64,000 nucleotides of DNA from Pseudobacteriovorax antillogorgiicola (GCF_900177345.1 NZ_FWZT01000001.1:124001-188000), one strand, 5' to 3'; shown: positions 1-9,209, counted from the stretch's first letter. Notes: a model not told the origin generated them from the sequence alone. Numbers and translations: made by a program.

Positions 1-67
1 CTTTGTACTCAGCAAAAGCTAGACTTGACCAAAGACCTAGACCCAGTATAAACCACCGCATTGTCAT
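1..67 (-). CDS. N-terminus of an exported protein, cut by the window edge
   Basis: Reading leftwards from an ATG at 67 (a second in-frame ATG is at 61) gives a short N-terminus that looks like a cleavable signal peptide: one Arg, a hydrophobic core WFILGLGLW and a likely cleavage site LAFA before Glu-Tyr-Lys. An AGGGG ribosome binding site lies 6 nt upstream of the ATG. The reading frame is open to the edge, so only about 22 residues are visible and the mature protein cannot be identified. It is divergent from the glycerophosphodiesterase gene. The signal peptide is well supported; function is unknown. Confidence 0.55.
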   Translation of the reverse strand, partial: MTMRWFILGLGLWSSLAFAEYK

Positions 68-247
68 GACAGACCCCTTTTCTAAAAGTCCAATTAGTGA
101 TCATTGTACAACTTAGCCATCATGACACCAATCCCTGAACTGTGAATAATATGCAGCGTATTTAGGGTCGTTTTTCCTGGTGAAGCCCTGGTATCGGAAC
201 GTATGATGAAGGACGACGTGATCAACACGACCTTGGGAGGATGCGGG

Positions 248-961
248 ATGATTGTGATTGGCCATCGAGGCGCTCCCGATGAAGCCCTAGAGAATTCATG
301 GGACAGCTTTAGAAAAGCAATCGCCGGTGGAGCAGCTCGAATAGAGCTCGATGTTCACTTGGGAAAAGAAGGGCTTTTGCCCATTATCCACGATGAAAAC
401 TTGAAGCGGACGACAGGTCACGATATTGAAGTGTCTGTGCTTTCGCCGAAGGATCTCGCTAGAATTAAACTCAGCAATCAGGAAGCACTTCCTCTATTGG
501 AAGACGTTTTGAATCAACTTCTTCCTCAGATTGAGCTCAACATCGAACTCAAGAGCGGCGGCAAAGAGCTAGCTGATGCGGTGGTCACCATCCTTCCACC
601 CCTTGAAGCACGCCCCCGTAAGATTATCATTTCAAGTTTCGACCGAGACTTAATTTATTATCTCAGTCAGCAGCACCCCCAGGAAACCCTTGCCCTACTT
701 TGGGATGAAAGTGACTTATCCTCTGTGGAAGCGGAAATGAAACGCAGCCAATGTAGGATTTTTCACCCCGAAGTTCGGTATGTGAATCAGGAGTTGATGA
801 GTATTTGCCAAGCCAATGAGTGGCTTGTTTTTCCTTATATTTCGATGAAAGACGAAACCGACCCTGAGACTATCTGGACTCAACTTGAAGACTTAGGAGT
901 TGATGGTCTCTGTACCAACTTTCCAAGGGAGATGACGCAATGGTTGCAAGGGAGATCATAA
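248..961 (+). CDS. Glycerophosphodiester phosphodiesterase family protein
   Basis: A 237-residue GDPD-family protein. Members hydrolyse glycerophosphodiesters to glycerol 3-phosphate and an alcohol, using a metal-bound TIM barrel. The family signature is at the N-terminus: GHRG (residues 5-8), EN at 15-16, the ELD metal ligands at 33-35 and the HD pair in IIHDENL (48-49). No signal peptide is visible, so a cytoplasmic location is likely. The ATG at 248 is preferred over one at 203 because GGGAGG sits 7 nt before it and family members begin just before the HRG motif. The stop overlaps the start of the downstream hydrolase (TAATG), so the two are probably translationally coupled and may act together in phospholipid turnover (inference). 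Confidence 0.9.
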   Translation: MIVIGHRGAPDEALENSWDSFRKAIAGGAARIELDVHLGKEGLLPIIHDENLKRTTGHDIEVSVLSPKDLARIKLSNQEALPLLEDVLNQLLPQIELNIELKSGGKELADAVVTILPPLEARPRKIIISSFDRDLIYYLSQQHPQETLALLWDESDLSSVEAEMKRSQCRIFHPEVRYVNQELMSICQANEWLVFPYISMKDETDPETIWTQLEDLGVDGLCTNFPREMTQWLQGRS

Positions 962-1872
962 TGGGAAGGGAGAAACAGTGGACGTATTCTCAAGTAAAAA
1001 GCAAGGATGGAACTGCAATCAGATATGGCCACTGGCGCGGTAAAACCTCAAGCAATCACACACTGGTGTTCTTGAACGGCCGCTCGGAGTGGCTTGAAAA
1101 GTACGAGGACATTGCCAAGCTTATTCAAGTGAAACCTGATTGCGATATTCTTTCCTGGGATCATCGTGGCCAAGGAGGCTCTGGGGGACTTAGGTCTCAT
1201 GTGGATTCTTATGATGAGTTCCTAAGCGACGGACGCACGGTGCTAGAGCACGCACTCGGATCGGACACGACGTATACTATCATGGCTCACTCAATGGGAG
1301 GCCTCATCGCTCTATATGGCACCCTCAAAAAGGTATTCCGTCCCCAGCAGTTGATTCTTAGCTCTCCCCTATTGATGCTACCCGATCAACCGATTAAACG
1401 ATCGATTTATATTCCGGCCTCTAAGGTGGCCTGTAGGTTGACAATGGCCCGTAAATCTCCTGGTGTCGGAGGCCAACACGACATTTATCCCGGCAACTCT
1501 CTGACCCGATCCTTTTCAGGATTCCAGAGAGTGCAGGAATCTCCATACCCGATACCTAGCCCTACGTTCGGCTGGGTGAATGCCACAGACGAAGCCATTC
1601 GCTTTGTCCATGACCCTAAAAACTTACAAGGCCTGTTATGCCCTGTGTTGATCTTGGGAGGCAGCGCAGAGGCTGTCGTAGATCATCGGGGTTTCAGTCA
1701 TTGGGTCCACGAGGCATCGAAAGCCAGCGACGAACCAATAAGCTTTTTCAATATTCCAGGTGCTCGGCACGAACTACTCAACGAGATCGGTAGGACCATC
1801 ACAACCGCTAGGCGCAACATCTTGTATTGGATGAAGCAAGAGGGCTTTAAGAACGAGGTTTTTCAAGATTGA
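961..1872 (+). CDS. Alpha/beta hydrolase, lysophospholipase / monoacylglycerol lipase type
   Basis: A 303-residue alpha/beta hydrolase of the PldB / monoacylglycerol lipase group. The oxyanion-region motif WDHRGQGGSGG is at about residues 66-76, the nucleophile elbow is AHSMGG with Ser111, and the C-terminal catalytic His lies in ARHELLNE (about 270). The start is the ATG at 961, which shares its A with the stop codon of the preceding gene and has AAGGGAG upstream; an in-frame ATG at 940 has no comparable site. Coupling to a glycerophosphodiesterase suggests sequential breakdown of lysophospholipids (inference). The last 26 bases overlap the end of the convergent methyltransferase gene. Substrate is not determined by the sequence. 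Confidence 0.88.
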   Translation: MGREKQWTYSQVKSKDGTAIRYGHWRGKTSSNHTLVFLNGRSEWLEKYEDIAKLIQVKPDCDILSWDHRGQGGSGGLRSHVDSYDEFLSDGRTVLEHALGSDTTYTIMAHSMGGLIALYGTLKKVFRPQQLILSSPLLMLPDQPIKRSIYIPASKVACRLTMARKSPGVGGQHDIYPGNSLTRSFSGFQRVQESPYPIPSPTFGWVNATDEAIRFVHDPKNLQGLLCPVLILGGSAEAVVDHRGFSHWVHEASKASDEPISFFNIPGARHELLNEIGRTITTARRNILYWMKQEGFKNEVFQD

Positions 1873-2473
1873 GCGTATAGCTCACAAGGTTATGGATGGT
1901 CTCCAAATGCTGAAAACCTAGCGACTCACACTCATGTCGAAGCCGCTTTGATGGAATATAGCAAGGGTCAGGAAGCACTTCTGTGATCGATACCATTCCC
2001 CCAGGCCTAAGCTGATCAAAAGCGTCTTGCAAAACCTTCGTATAGGCTGGGATTTCACCGAGCACCGTGACGACCACAATCCGGTCGAATGGTCCCGACG
2101 GGAGCCCATCTCTAATCACATCGCGCTGGTGCCAGCTAAGGTTTGGCAGGCTCATTCGTTTGGTTCGACGTTCCAGCTGTCGAATCATTCCGGCCTGAAG
2201 ATCCACGCCGAGTACCGAGCCTTGCGGTACCGCTTGCGCTACAGGTATTGTTACCCGCCCGGCACCACACCCTACTTCTAGGACTTTCATGTTCGGTTCA
2301 AGCCTCAGTCGAGCTAGCAAATCTTTCGGGTGGCAAAAGATAAGCATGTACGGGTTTTCAAGCCACCAGGCCATCCAAGAGGGCCATGGAATATTAAACC
2401 AATGGCAAGCCCATCGCCAGATGAAGCACCCTAGCACAATGAGACTGAGAAGGGTCGCAATCTCCATCAACAT
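1847..2473 (-). CDS. Class I SAM-dependent methyltransferase with N-terminal membrane segment
   Basis: A 208-residue protein with a hydrophobic N-terminal stretch (about residues 4-22) followed by a class I methyltransferase fold. Motif I is [10 protein letters not shown] (64-73), and the acidic end of strand beta-2 is Asp91 in GVDLQ, which should bind the ribose of S-adenosylmethionine. The RPGG post-IV loop is also present. The membrane segment suggests anchoring to the inner membrane and a lipid or membrane-protein substrate, but the substrate cannot be read from sequence. The start overlaps the stop of the serine dehydratase gene by 7 nt, so the two are probably cotranscribed. The 3' end runs 26 nt into the convergent hydrolase gene. 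Confidence 0.8.
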   Translation of the reverse strand: MLMEIATLLSLIVLGCFIWRWACHWFNIPWPSWMAWWLENPYMLIFCHPKDLLARLRLEPNMKVLEVGCGAGRVTIPVAQAVPQGSVLGVDLQAGMIRQLERRTKRMSLPNLSWHQRDVIRDGLPSGPFDRIVVVTVLGEIPAYTKVLQDAFDQLRPGGMVSITEVLPDPCYIPSKRLRHECESLGFQHLETIHNLVSYTLNLEKPRS

Positions 2474-3846
2474 TCGATCACGTTCACCGCAAGACCGCCT
2501 CTTGAGGTTTCCTTGTACTTGGTTTTCATATCAGCACCAGTCGCCTTCATAGTCGCGATAACAGAATCGAGAGACACAAAGTGAGTTCCATCACCCCGCA
2601 AGGCCATACGGCTAGCATTGATCGCTTTGATAGCTGCCATTGCATTACGCTCGATACAAGGAATCTGCACGAGGCCACCAATCGGATCACAGGTAAGGCC
2701 CAGATTATGCTCCATCCCAATTTCAGCAGCTTGTTCAATCTGCTTAGGCGTCCCCCCCATGACGGCGGCTAGTCCCGCAGCGGCCATAGAGCAAGCAACC
2801 CCTACTTCTCCTTGGCAGCCGACTTCGGCACCTGAAATTGACGCATTTTCGGCAAAGAGAATCCCTATTGCTGCCGCTGTAAGCAAAAATATTCGAACGC
2901 CCTCTTTGTTGGAGTTGGGAACAAAGTCCTCATAGTAACGTATCACGGCGGGGATTACGCCAGCTGCACCATTGGTTGGAGCTGTAACGACTCGCGAACC
3001 ACTGGCGTTTTCTTCGTTCACAGCCAAGGCGTAGAGATTGACCCAATCGAGTACCGACAGAGGGTCTCGAAGAGATGATTGCGGCCTCGCCATCATCTCT
3101 CCAAACAGCCGATGGGCCCGCCTTGCGACCTTCAAGCCACCAGGTAGAACGCCATCCGTGCGGCAACCTCGATCGATGCAAGCGTTCATCACAGACCAAA
3201 TGTGATCCAAGCCCTGATGAATCTCCTCCTCAGAGCGCCAAACCAATTCATTTTCCTGCATCAATTGCCAAATTGGTAAACCCTTTTCCTCACACAGGGC
3301 CAAAAGTTCTCGCCCGGACTTAAAAGGATGAGGCTGAGGGCTTTGATCTTTCTTAAGGGCATCTTTCTCTGCCGTCTCTTCGTTTACCACGAAGCCGCCA
3401 CCAATGGAGTAGTACACACGGTTGTGCAAGACTTCAAAGTTCTTGTCATAGGCAATGAAGCGCATTCCATTGGGATGGAGAGGCAACGATTTACGTTTAA
3501 AGAAGACAATGTGTTTACGCGGATCGAAGTGAATTTGATGCTCGCCACCTAGAAGGATCGTCTTTGTCTTAGTGATCTGCTTAAGTTTCGGGTCAATGGT
3601 ATCGGGATCAACTTGATCGGGAGCTTCACCCAAGAGCCCGAGCATCACGGCCTTGTCTGTGCCATGACCAACTCCAGTCAATGCCAATGAGCCGTAAAGT
3701 TCAACGCTCACCGCCTGCACCTGCTTGAAAACCTGCCGATCCTTAAGACCCATCAAGAAGCGATTGCCAGCCCGCATGGGTCCGACTGTATGTGAACTTG
3801 ACGGCCCAATTCCAATTTTAAATAGGTCGAATATACTAATAGCCAA
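2467..3846 (-). CDS. sdaA: L-serine ammonia-lyase (iron-sulfur L-serine dehydratase)
   Basis: A 459-residue single-chain L-serine dehydratase, which converts L-serine to pyruvate and ammonia with an oxygen-sensitive [4Fe-4S] cluster. The N-terminal domain opens with the characteristic [17 protein letters not shown] block followed by GPMRAG. The C-terminal catalytic domain carries [12 protein letters not shown] and LTCDPIGG...IPCIERN, containing the conserved cluster Cys residues. Length fits the E. coli SdaA/SdaB type. The start is a TTG at 3846 with AAGGA upstream. The 297 bp between this gene and the upstream tRNA hold its promoter; I could not pick out a convincing -35/-10 pair there. The stop overlaps the downstream methyltransferase start. 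sdaA versus sdaB cannot be separated here. Confidence 0.93.
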   Translation of the reverse strand: MAISIFDLFKIGIGPSSSHTVGPMRAGNRFLMGLKDRQVFKQVQAVSVELYGSLALTGVGHGTDKAVMLGLLGEAPDQVDPDTIDPKLKQITKTKTILLGGEHQIHFDPRKHIVFFKRKSLPLHPNGMRFIAYDKNFEVLHNRVYYSIGGGFVVNEETAEKDALKKDQSPQPHPFKSGRELLALCEEKGLPIWQLMQENELVWRSEEEIHQGLDHIWSVMNACIDRGCRTDGVLPGGLKVARRAHRLFGEMMARPQSSLRDPLSVLDWVNLYALAVNEENASGSRVVTAPTNGAAGVIPAVIRYYEDFVPNSNKEGVRIFLLTAAAIGILFAENASISGAEVGCQGEVGVACSMAAAGLAAVMGGTPKQIEQAAEIGMEHNLGLTCDPIGGLVQIPCIERNAMAAIKAINASRMALRGDGTHFVSLDSVIATMKATGADMKTKYKETSRGGLAVNVIEC

Positions 3847-4143
3847 CGATATATCCTTCGAGTGTGATGGGGCGTTTTCCGTAGGAGTGACCTTCTAAAT
3901 CTCGCCCCTAAAAACTTAAGGCTATGATTCGCTGCTTCTTGGAAACTGTTTATATACCAAGACGGCCTACTCTTACGGTCTCAGGATTATCATGACTTGA
4001 GATGGGGCAGCAATGGCTTTTGGTTAATCTCGAGGCGCGTTTTTGCATTGGCTAATTGTGATCAACGATGCAGTTTATATTTCTGCCACATTGGAAGTGT
4101 GAATGATCTTTATTGGGCTCTAATGTGGGATATAAAATAGATT

Positions 4144-4220
4144 TGGTAGCGGGGGCAGGATTTGAACCTGCGGCCTTCGGGTTATGAGCCCGACGAGATA
4201 CCAGACTTCTCCACCCCGCG
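4144..4220 (-). tRNA. Initiator tRNA-fMet (CAT)
   Basis: A complete cloverleaf is read on the minus strand, with the CCA end encoded (4144-4146). The anticodon loop CTCATAA is CAT, and the anticodon stem closes with three G-C pairs (GGG/CCC), the mark of initiator tRNA. Position 1 is C facing U72, so the first acceptor pair is mismatched, as expected for an initiator (usually C1-A72). The T arm GGTTCAAAT is standard. The gene stands alone, downstream of a strong promoter at 4250-4278. Confidence 0.95.
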
Positions 4221-4249
4221 GTAAGAAGTTCTCTGTGCGAGAGAGCTAG

Positions 4250-4278
4250 TTTATAAGGGGAGCAGATTTTTTTGTCAA
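4250..4278 (-). promoter_or_regulatory. Sigma-70-type promoter of the tRNA-fMet gene
   Basis: On the minus strand, TTGACA (4278-4273) is followed after exactly 17 nt by TATAAA (4255-4250), about 30 nt before the tRNA 5' end. The -35 box is a perfect consensus match and the -10 box matches at 5 of 6 positions. A G+C-rich stretch precedes the -10 box. Confidence 0.8.
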
Positions 4279-4303
4279 CCCGCTTTACAAACTTTTTCTC
4301 AAT

Positions 4304-4900
4304 TCACTTTTTGGCATACTTCTCTGCAAGTTGGTTCAGCTTACCAGCTAGGGCATCCAATTGATCACCACCACGCAAGGATAGCTTGTCTGGCTGTTCT
4401 CCCTCATTAAGCTGGTCGATAAATTGAAAGATCGGCACGAAGTTGTTCTCGCGTCGCTCCAGGGGAAAGCGCTTGGCAAGCTCGTTAAGCTTTTCTGCAA
4501 GTTCTTTAAGCTGATCCGACTCTCTTAAGTTTAAAGGAGTCACACTTCGCCCTTCGAGAAAATCGTCAAGATAGCGGTGAATGGAAACCAACGGCCCATA
4601 TATCCGGTGCGTATAGCGAACCGAAAGCAGGATCGAGACGACCACAAACAGAACCGTGAGGGTCAAGGCGATAAACATTGGCGGTAGAAACTTATCCAGG
4701 ACTTGGGAACTTTGGTCGGTCGTAAGCTTGAAGTAGGTGGCAACTGTAGAGTACACGTCCCAGAAGTAAAATCCGAAGACTCCCAATATGACCATCGAGA
4801 AACTGAGATTAAGAAGCAAAAACATCAATCCCAGCTTCACCTGACGATGAGGCTCAACAAACCACGAGGAAAACCCTCGCCTACGACCAGACGGCTTCAT
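4304..4900 (-). CDS. HAMP-type inner-membrane protein without output domain
   Basis: A 198-residue protein with two transmembrane helices (about residues 22-46 and 72-95), a short periplasmic loop between them, and a cytoplasmic HAMP-like tail starting HRIYGPL. The tail has no kinase, cyclase or methyl-accepting output domain. The second half of the HAMP unit appears twice: NLRESDQLKELAEKLNEL and, about 50 residues later, SLRGGDQLDALAGKLNQL. The start is an ATG with AAAGGA upstream. It follows rsmE on the same strand. A protein of the same architecture is encoded at 51528-52106. A signalling adaptor role is inference; no ligand or partner is visible. Confidence 0.7.
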   Translation of the reverse strand: MKPSGRRRGFSSWFVEPHRQVKLGLMFLLLNLSFSMVILGVFGFYFWDVYSTVATYFKLTTDQSSQVLDKFLPPMFIALTLTVLFVVVSILLSVRYTHRIYGPLVSIHRYLDDFLEGRSVTPLNLRESDQLKELAEKLNELAKRFPLERRENNFVPIFQFIDQLNEGEQPDKLSLRGGDQLDALAGKLNQLAEKYAKK

Positions 4901-4969
4901 GGCAATATTCGTCCTTTAAGAGAAGTACTGCCGGTATCTTATCATGAAGCGTTTTGGCCTTCCAGGTCT

Positions 4970-5683
4970 TTAGATTCCATGCTGGCTATGAGCTATGATG
5001 CTTGCGAATGAAATCGCTGCTGTGCGGGCACGAAGTACATAGGGTGCAATACTCACCTCTATGCATTGATGACTTTTCAAAAGCTCTCGCTCGGCCTGAT
5101 TCAAGCCTCGCTCGCTCCCAAGCACCGCAAGACAGCGATTCCAATTGTCATCCAATCCCTCCACTAAAGGCGGAGCAGAGGCCTCAAGCACCATGCACTT
5201 GTCGAATGCTGGAAACCCCTTGACGAGTTGGTCGATAGAATCGTGATAGATAACCTGAGGCAGATAACTTCGTTTGCACTGCTTGATAGCAGTTTTTGCA
5301 ATTTTCTCCCAGCGCCCCAGAGTCTTCTCTGTCACGCGAGCTTTGTCACCTCCGGATTGCCTAAAAAGATGAATCCCGTCTACACCAAGTTCAATGAGCG
5401 ATGGCAGGACATCATCAAAATCACCTGGCTTAATAGCCCCCATTGCAATGCTATATTTCTTCTTGGCTCGCTCCTCGTAAAACTCTTCACGAGGCTCGAA
5501 TCCAACCCGAGTTTTTGATTCAATGGTCGCGACACCGATAGCCCAAAGGCCTTCCCCGTTACAAACTTCAATGGTTTCCTGATCCTGCAATCGCAAAACC
5601 TTGAGAAAGTGGTGACACTCATCTGGATCTAAGTGCCACCGACCATCAACTTTATTCCCAATGAACCTAAACAGGTGCGCCAT
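4970..5683 (-). CDS. rsmE: 16S rRNA (uracil(1498)-N(3))-methyltransferase RsmE
   Basis: A 237-residue SPOUT-class methyltransferase of the RsmE family, which methylates N3 of U1498 in 16S rRNA. The N-terminal PUA-like part carries HHFLKVLRL. The C-terminal knotted domain carries GSERGLNQAERE and the cofactor-binding stretch VLRARTAAISFASII; most family members have LR(A/T)ETA there, so Arg replaces the usual Glu. It is the second gene of a prmA-rsmE unit: its ATG lies 17 nt inside the end of prmA and has AGGAAAG upstream. Both enzymes modify the translation machinery, which supports the assignment. Confidence 0.9.
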   Translation of the reverse strand: MAHLFRFIGNKVDGRWHLDPDECHHFLKVLRLQDQETIEVCNGEGLWAIGVATIESKTRVGFEPREEFYEERAKKKYSIAMGAIKPGDFDDVLPSLIELGVDGIHLFRQSGGDKARVTEKTLGRWEKIAKTAIKQCKRSYLPQVIYHDSIDQLVKGFPAFDKCMVLEASAPPLVEGLDDNWNRCLAVLGSERGLNQAERELLKSHQCIEVSIAPYVLRARTAAISFASIIAHSQHGI

Positions 5684-6602
5684 GATCTTTCCTATAAAGC
5701 AACGAAACCCAACCGTTTAGCTCTTGCTTACGAACCACGCTCAGTCGATTGCCGACTAGAGGGTCGATCTCGTGCTCTTCTTCTGCGAGTATGCCTGATA
5801 ATAGAAGGTGCCCACCAGGCTGAACACGAGCAATGAGATCATCTAAAATCCTGCGAATAACCGTGAACAATATATTGGCGATCACAAGGTCATAGGCACC
5901 CTCTGATGGCACACTTTCCTGTCTCACCTCAAACGAAACCGCATTCTCACGGGCATTATCACGAGTCGCAATCACAGCATCAGGATCGATATCAGTTGCC
6001 AAGACTTGCTTGCAGCCCAATTTCAACAGGGCGATAGCTAGAATGCCAGTGCCTGTCCCCACATCAAGAGCTTGGCTCATGGGATTCTGTGTCCCGTGAC
6101 GTTCGATCTCTTGTAGGCAAAGCTGGGTCGTTGCATGTTGTCCGGTACCAAAAGCCATTCCTGGCTCGATCATCAACGGCATACGATCTTCGTTTGCCGG
6201 AACCGACTCCCAAGGTGGGTAGACAAAAAATCGCTCCGTTGTGAACGGCTTGAAGGAATCTTTCCACCCCTCCATCCACTCCTGGGTGTCCAGCTCTACC
6301 AGGTTGATGCTAAGCTCTTCACCAAACTTTTTGCTTAAAAGTACTTCGATTTGTTGAAGGTGGCTTTTATCGTATTTATATATGGAAAGCGGGGCAATCG
6401 CTCCACCCAGTTCTTCGTAATAGTCTCGGTCGTCATGATCGTAGTCAAAGTCAAGATCTAGGCCATCAACAACGCCCTCAACAAAGGTGGCCTCTCCGAT
6501 GCTTATCAAAAACTGTTTAACATCTTCTTTGACGTGAAGCGCTTTCTTGTCTCCCTGATCTTGGAAGGATATTCTAAGTTCGTAGGTTGAATTAGGGTGC
6601 AC
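5667..6602 (-). CDS. prmA: Ribosomal protein L11 methyltransferase PrmA
   Basis: A 311-residue protein that trimethylates ribosomal protein L11. An N-terminal L11-recognition domain is followed by a class I methyltransferase domain with motif I LDVGTGTGILAIALLKLG, the acidic residue in ATDIDPDA, and the family motif ANILFTVI with a downstream PGG loop. The length is close to the usual 290-310. The start is a GTG at 6602 with an excellent AAAGGAGG ribosome site 7 nt upstream. It leads a probable operon with rsmE and the HAMP protein, driven by a promoter at 6627-6655. Confidence 0.93.
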   Translation of the reverse strand: MHPNSTYELRISFQDQGDKKALHVKEDVKQFLISIGEATFVEGVVDGLDLDFDYDHDDRDYYEELGGAIAPLSIYKYDKSHLQQIEVLLSKKFGEELSINLVELDTQEWMEGWKDSFKPFTTERFFVYPPWESVPANEDRMPLMIEPGMAFGTGQHATTQLCLQEIERHGTQNPMSQALDVGTGTGILAIALLKLGCKQVLATDIDPDAVIATRDNARENAVSFEVRQESVPSEGAYDLVIANILFTVIRRILDDLIARVQPGGHLLLSGILAEEEHEIDPLVGNRLSVVRKQELNGWVSLLYRKDHGAPV

Positions 6603-6626
6603 TATTTACCTCCTTTTTAAGGGCTG

Positions 6627-6655
6627 CTTATAGCGCGGTGACTCCTGAAGGACAA
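6627..6655 (-). promoter_or_regulatory. Probable promoter of prmA-rsmE
   Basis: On the minus strand TTGTCC (6655-6650) is separated by 17 nt from TATAAG (6632-6627), ending 24 nt before the GTG of prmA. The -10 matches at 5 of 6 positions and the -35 at 4 of 6. Placement between the stop of the upstream gene and a start with a strong ribosome site supports it. It is not experimentally tested. Confidence 0.5.
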
Positions 6656-6664
6656 TGGGATATG

Positions 6665-8563
6665 TCATTGATGTATGTAAAAAACAGGGAGAGCTAAAGG
6701 ACTTAAAGGATTTTCAGTACTTACTTCATATTTTTCGCCCGACCCGAGGGCTAGTAGGCTCCGATTCACCACTTCCAGACTTTTGAAGTCGTTATGTGAC
6801 TCAAAGTAGACTTGCAGGAACTCAAGCCCATACCGAAAGTCTGGATATTCCCGCATCAATCGTTGAGCTAGCTCTTTAGCGGCTTTTTGGTCGTTGAGAA
6901 TGATAGCCGCCTTTAGGCGCGAGAACATATACCAACGGCGACCTTCCTTTTGGGGACCTACACCAGGCCAACTCTTAAACAGAAGGTTGATTCGCTGAGC
7001 ATCTTTGCTGGGCACTAGCCCCATGACCGCTCCGTAGTAGCCTTGCCAGTCGTTGCTTAAGTTGATCATCTTCTGAAACTCATTCACGGCGAAAATCTTG
7101 TGATTTTCCTGTTCCGTATAATTCAAATACGCCAAGCCTTTAAGGTAATAGTATTCGGGGTTCTTTAGTGACTTATAACGAACCACATTAAGTTCTGACA
7201 AGGCTTGGCCGTATCGATCAAGAGCCAGGTATGCCCGCGCACGCCAAGTATGTAGCCAGTTCCTCCCCATTGTATCCAGCTGATGCTGTTGAACCATGTG
7301 AACAATCAGAAAGCTAAAATAGCTGTCCACAGCAGGAGCGAGCCCAACCCGAATTCCTTCATAAGCGAGAATAGCAACCAGCTCGGGGTCCCCCGTATAC
7401 CGTTGGTACATCCCCCTTCGGCCAAAAAATAGTGCCAAAGCCCGCTTGCTCAACTTAGGCCTCTGCACCGCATAAAGCACATCGATATTTGCGTAATCCT
7501 TGCGATCTTCCTTTGGTACCCAGCGACGGTAGTTTTGAAAGACCTCTTTCGCGAAAGCCTGATCTTTGCTGAAATATGCGATTTTTACTCCCTCTAGAAG
7601 TGCCATTCGTCGAAGATAGAAACTATCGGTGAGCAAGGCAGAAAACACTTGCTTGATCCTCAATTTAGCAAGGTCAAACCGTTCCATCTTACGAGCGCTG
7701 ATTGCGCCAGCAATAAGTGTTCTGATATGCGCTTTCTTGCCAAATCGTTGCCCCATCGCCTGGAGCTTCAGGTAACCTTTTTCAGCATCCCGATACCGCA
7801 CGGTTCGAGCATACACCAGCAACTTACCAATACACGCAGGCGTCCATTTCCACCCGCGACAATTAAGGAATGCTTGATCAGTTGCTTGCCCTAGCTTCCA
7901 ACGAGCAAGCAGGGTTTCTAAGTAGAGGTGATAACCTTCAATATCCTCGGCTGACCACTTGCTCTTTTCTCGCAGCACAGGTGCTTCATACTCTTGCAAA
8001 AGCTCTTGAGACGAAGCAGTCACATTTTGAAATAGATAGCAGGTGGCTAGCCGCTGAGCCCCTTCGGCCGAGAGCCAGCCGCGAACCTTCATACTAAGAG
8101 CTTTTTCGATCAGAGCTTCACAATTGAGACCATCAAGGGATAAATCTTGTGGCGCAATCACTGGATTCTTGGGAGTTTCGACTCCTTTCACCGGCAGGTA
8201 AGGCTTCACAGCAGGCACCTGTTCTGCAATCAAGGCCATCGAGCGGGCCGCCAGGGTTCGGACCCCATGAGGATCGGCAAAATACCATATAAGCCCCGAG
8301 CTAATGAAAGCCAAGACAAGCCAGAGGGAGATGGATTTACCTGAGGCCCGACTTTTGGTCGGATCGCGATACTTGACCTGATCAGAATGGAAAGAAACTT
8401 CGGCCGCCAGAGAATGCTTTTTTTTCCCCATTTGCATTGGCTCAGAACTACTTGGGGCGCCAGAAAGATCGAGAGGCTTCTTCGGTGGTGTCGTGAGAGA
8501 CTCCGATACCGACTGTCCAGTTTGCGGATTGACTATTTGGCCGGGTTTTCGAGAATCCGACAT
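6665..8563 (-). CDS. Membrane-anchored TPR-like protein of unknown function
   Basis: A 632-residue protein not recognised as a named family. The first ~75 residues are polar, low in complexity and rich in Ser, Pro and Lys. One transmembrane helix follows (about residues 78-96, SISLWLVLAFISSGLIWYF), then some 530 residues of helical repeat character with TPR-like spacing, for example ALDRYGQALSELN and YYLKGLAYLNYTE. The predicted topology is a cytoplasmic N-terminus with a large periplasmic TPR domain. The ATG at 8563 has GAGGG 4 nt upstream and is preferred to an in-frame GTG at 8584. It may scaffold an envelope complex (inference). The next gene upstream on this strand encodes an Smr protein. 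Confidence 0.7.
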   Translation of the reverse strand: MSDSRKPGQIVNPQTGQSVSESLTTPPKKPLDLSGAPSSSEPMQMGKKKHSLAAEVSFHSDQVKYRDPTKSRASGKSISLWLVLAFISSGLIWYFADPHGVRTLAARSMALIAEQVPAVKPYLPVKGVETPKNPVIAPQDLSLDGLNCEALIEKALSMKVRGWLSAEGAQRLATCYLFQNVTASSQELLQEYEAPVLREKSKWSAEDIEGYHLYLETLLARWKLGQATDQAFLNCRGWKWTPACIGKLLVYARTVRYRDAEKGYLKLQAMGQRFGKKAHIRTLIAGAISARKMERFDLAKLRIKQVFSALLTDSFYLRRMALLEGVKIAYFSKDQAFAKEVFQNYRRWVPKEDRKDYANIDVLYAVQRPKLSKRALALFFGRRGMYQRYTGDPELVAILAYEGIRVGLAPAVDSYFSFLIVHMVQQHQLDTMGRNWLHTWRARAYLALDRYGQALSELNVVRYKSLKNPEYYYLKGLAYLNYTEQENHKIFAVNEFQKMINLSNDWQGYYGAVMGLVPSKDAQRINLLFKSWPGVGPQKEGRRWYMFSRLKAAIILNDQKAAKELAQRLMREYPDFRYGLEFLQVYFESHNDFKSLEVVNRSLLALGSGEKYEVSTENPLSPLALPVFYIHQ

Positions 8564-8627
8564 AGAGCCCTCAGGAATTTTCACTATGAGTCATTATCGG
8601 CAGACGAGGGCGGATTCTGTAGCTGAA

Positions 8628-9209
8628 TTAGAACTTTATGACAAAATCAAAGTAGCCGCGGATGGGTATGTTGTTGATCCGAGCGGCGGCAGGAGGATCG
8701 TCAATGGTTTCAATTTGGTGTCCGTAGCGATCGCGAACATATTGATAGATTTCAGACGCCAAAACAGGGCCGCTAAGACCACTATTCAAACCCTTCCCCG
8801 TGATCAATCGCACTCGGTACTTCACATGCTTGGCCCTAATTTGACTCAGCTTTTCGTCTATATATGCCTGAGCCTCAAAAACAGTCATACCGTGAAGGTC
8901 AAGACTGACTTCCGCCTTGCGTTTGCTGCGATTTTGCTTTTTTGGCTTTTCAAGCTCGTTATCTTTGATAGGCATCGGATCATTTTCTAAATACGACAAG
9001 AATATCTCGGCGGCATCCTCTTCAATATCGAAAAGGCCGCTATGTTTAATTGGCTTCCGATTTGTTTTTCGCTGTTTACCCAAAACCGTATTGACTTTCC
9101 AAGGCCTGTAATAAAAACTAGGTATCTCGAACAAATTGTTGTAAACACTCCTGCTGGCACAATGCCAAACCTTCATGCAGTAGTATCTTAATACAGACAA
9201 GATTTCCAC
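8628..9209 (-). CDS. Smr-domain protein
   Basis: A protein of up to 193 residues whose C-terminal half is an Smr (small MutS-related) domain: LDLHGMT, then ITGKGLNS, the two hallmark motifs of this nuclease or nucleic-acid-binding fold. The N-terminal ~90 residues are basic and probably disordered. The start is unclear: the frame opens at a GTG (9209), has an ATG at 9176 without a clear ribosome site, and a TTG further in preceded by GGAAAG. Standalone Smr proteins have been linked to ribosome-collision cleavage and DNA metabolism; the role here is not shown. It is divergent from the gene at 9260, with two DnaA-box-like sites between them. Confidence 0.8.
   Translation of the reverse strand: MEILSVLRYYCMKVWHCASRSVYNNLFEIPSFYYRPWKVNTVLGKQRKTNRKPIKHSGLFDIEEDAAEIFLSYLENDPMPIKDNELEKPKKQNRSKRKAEVSLDLHGMTVFEAQAYIDEKLSQIRAKHVKYRVRLITGKGLNSGLSGPVLASEIYQYVRDRYGHQIETIDDPPAAARINNIPIRGYFDFVIKF

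Noticed and set aside
8493-8990. A 165-codon plus-strand frame over the ends of the TPR and Smr genes.
   Set aside because: It is antisense to two well-supported genes, lacks a ribosome site and has no recognisable domain.
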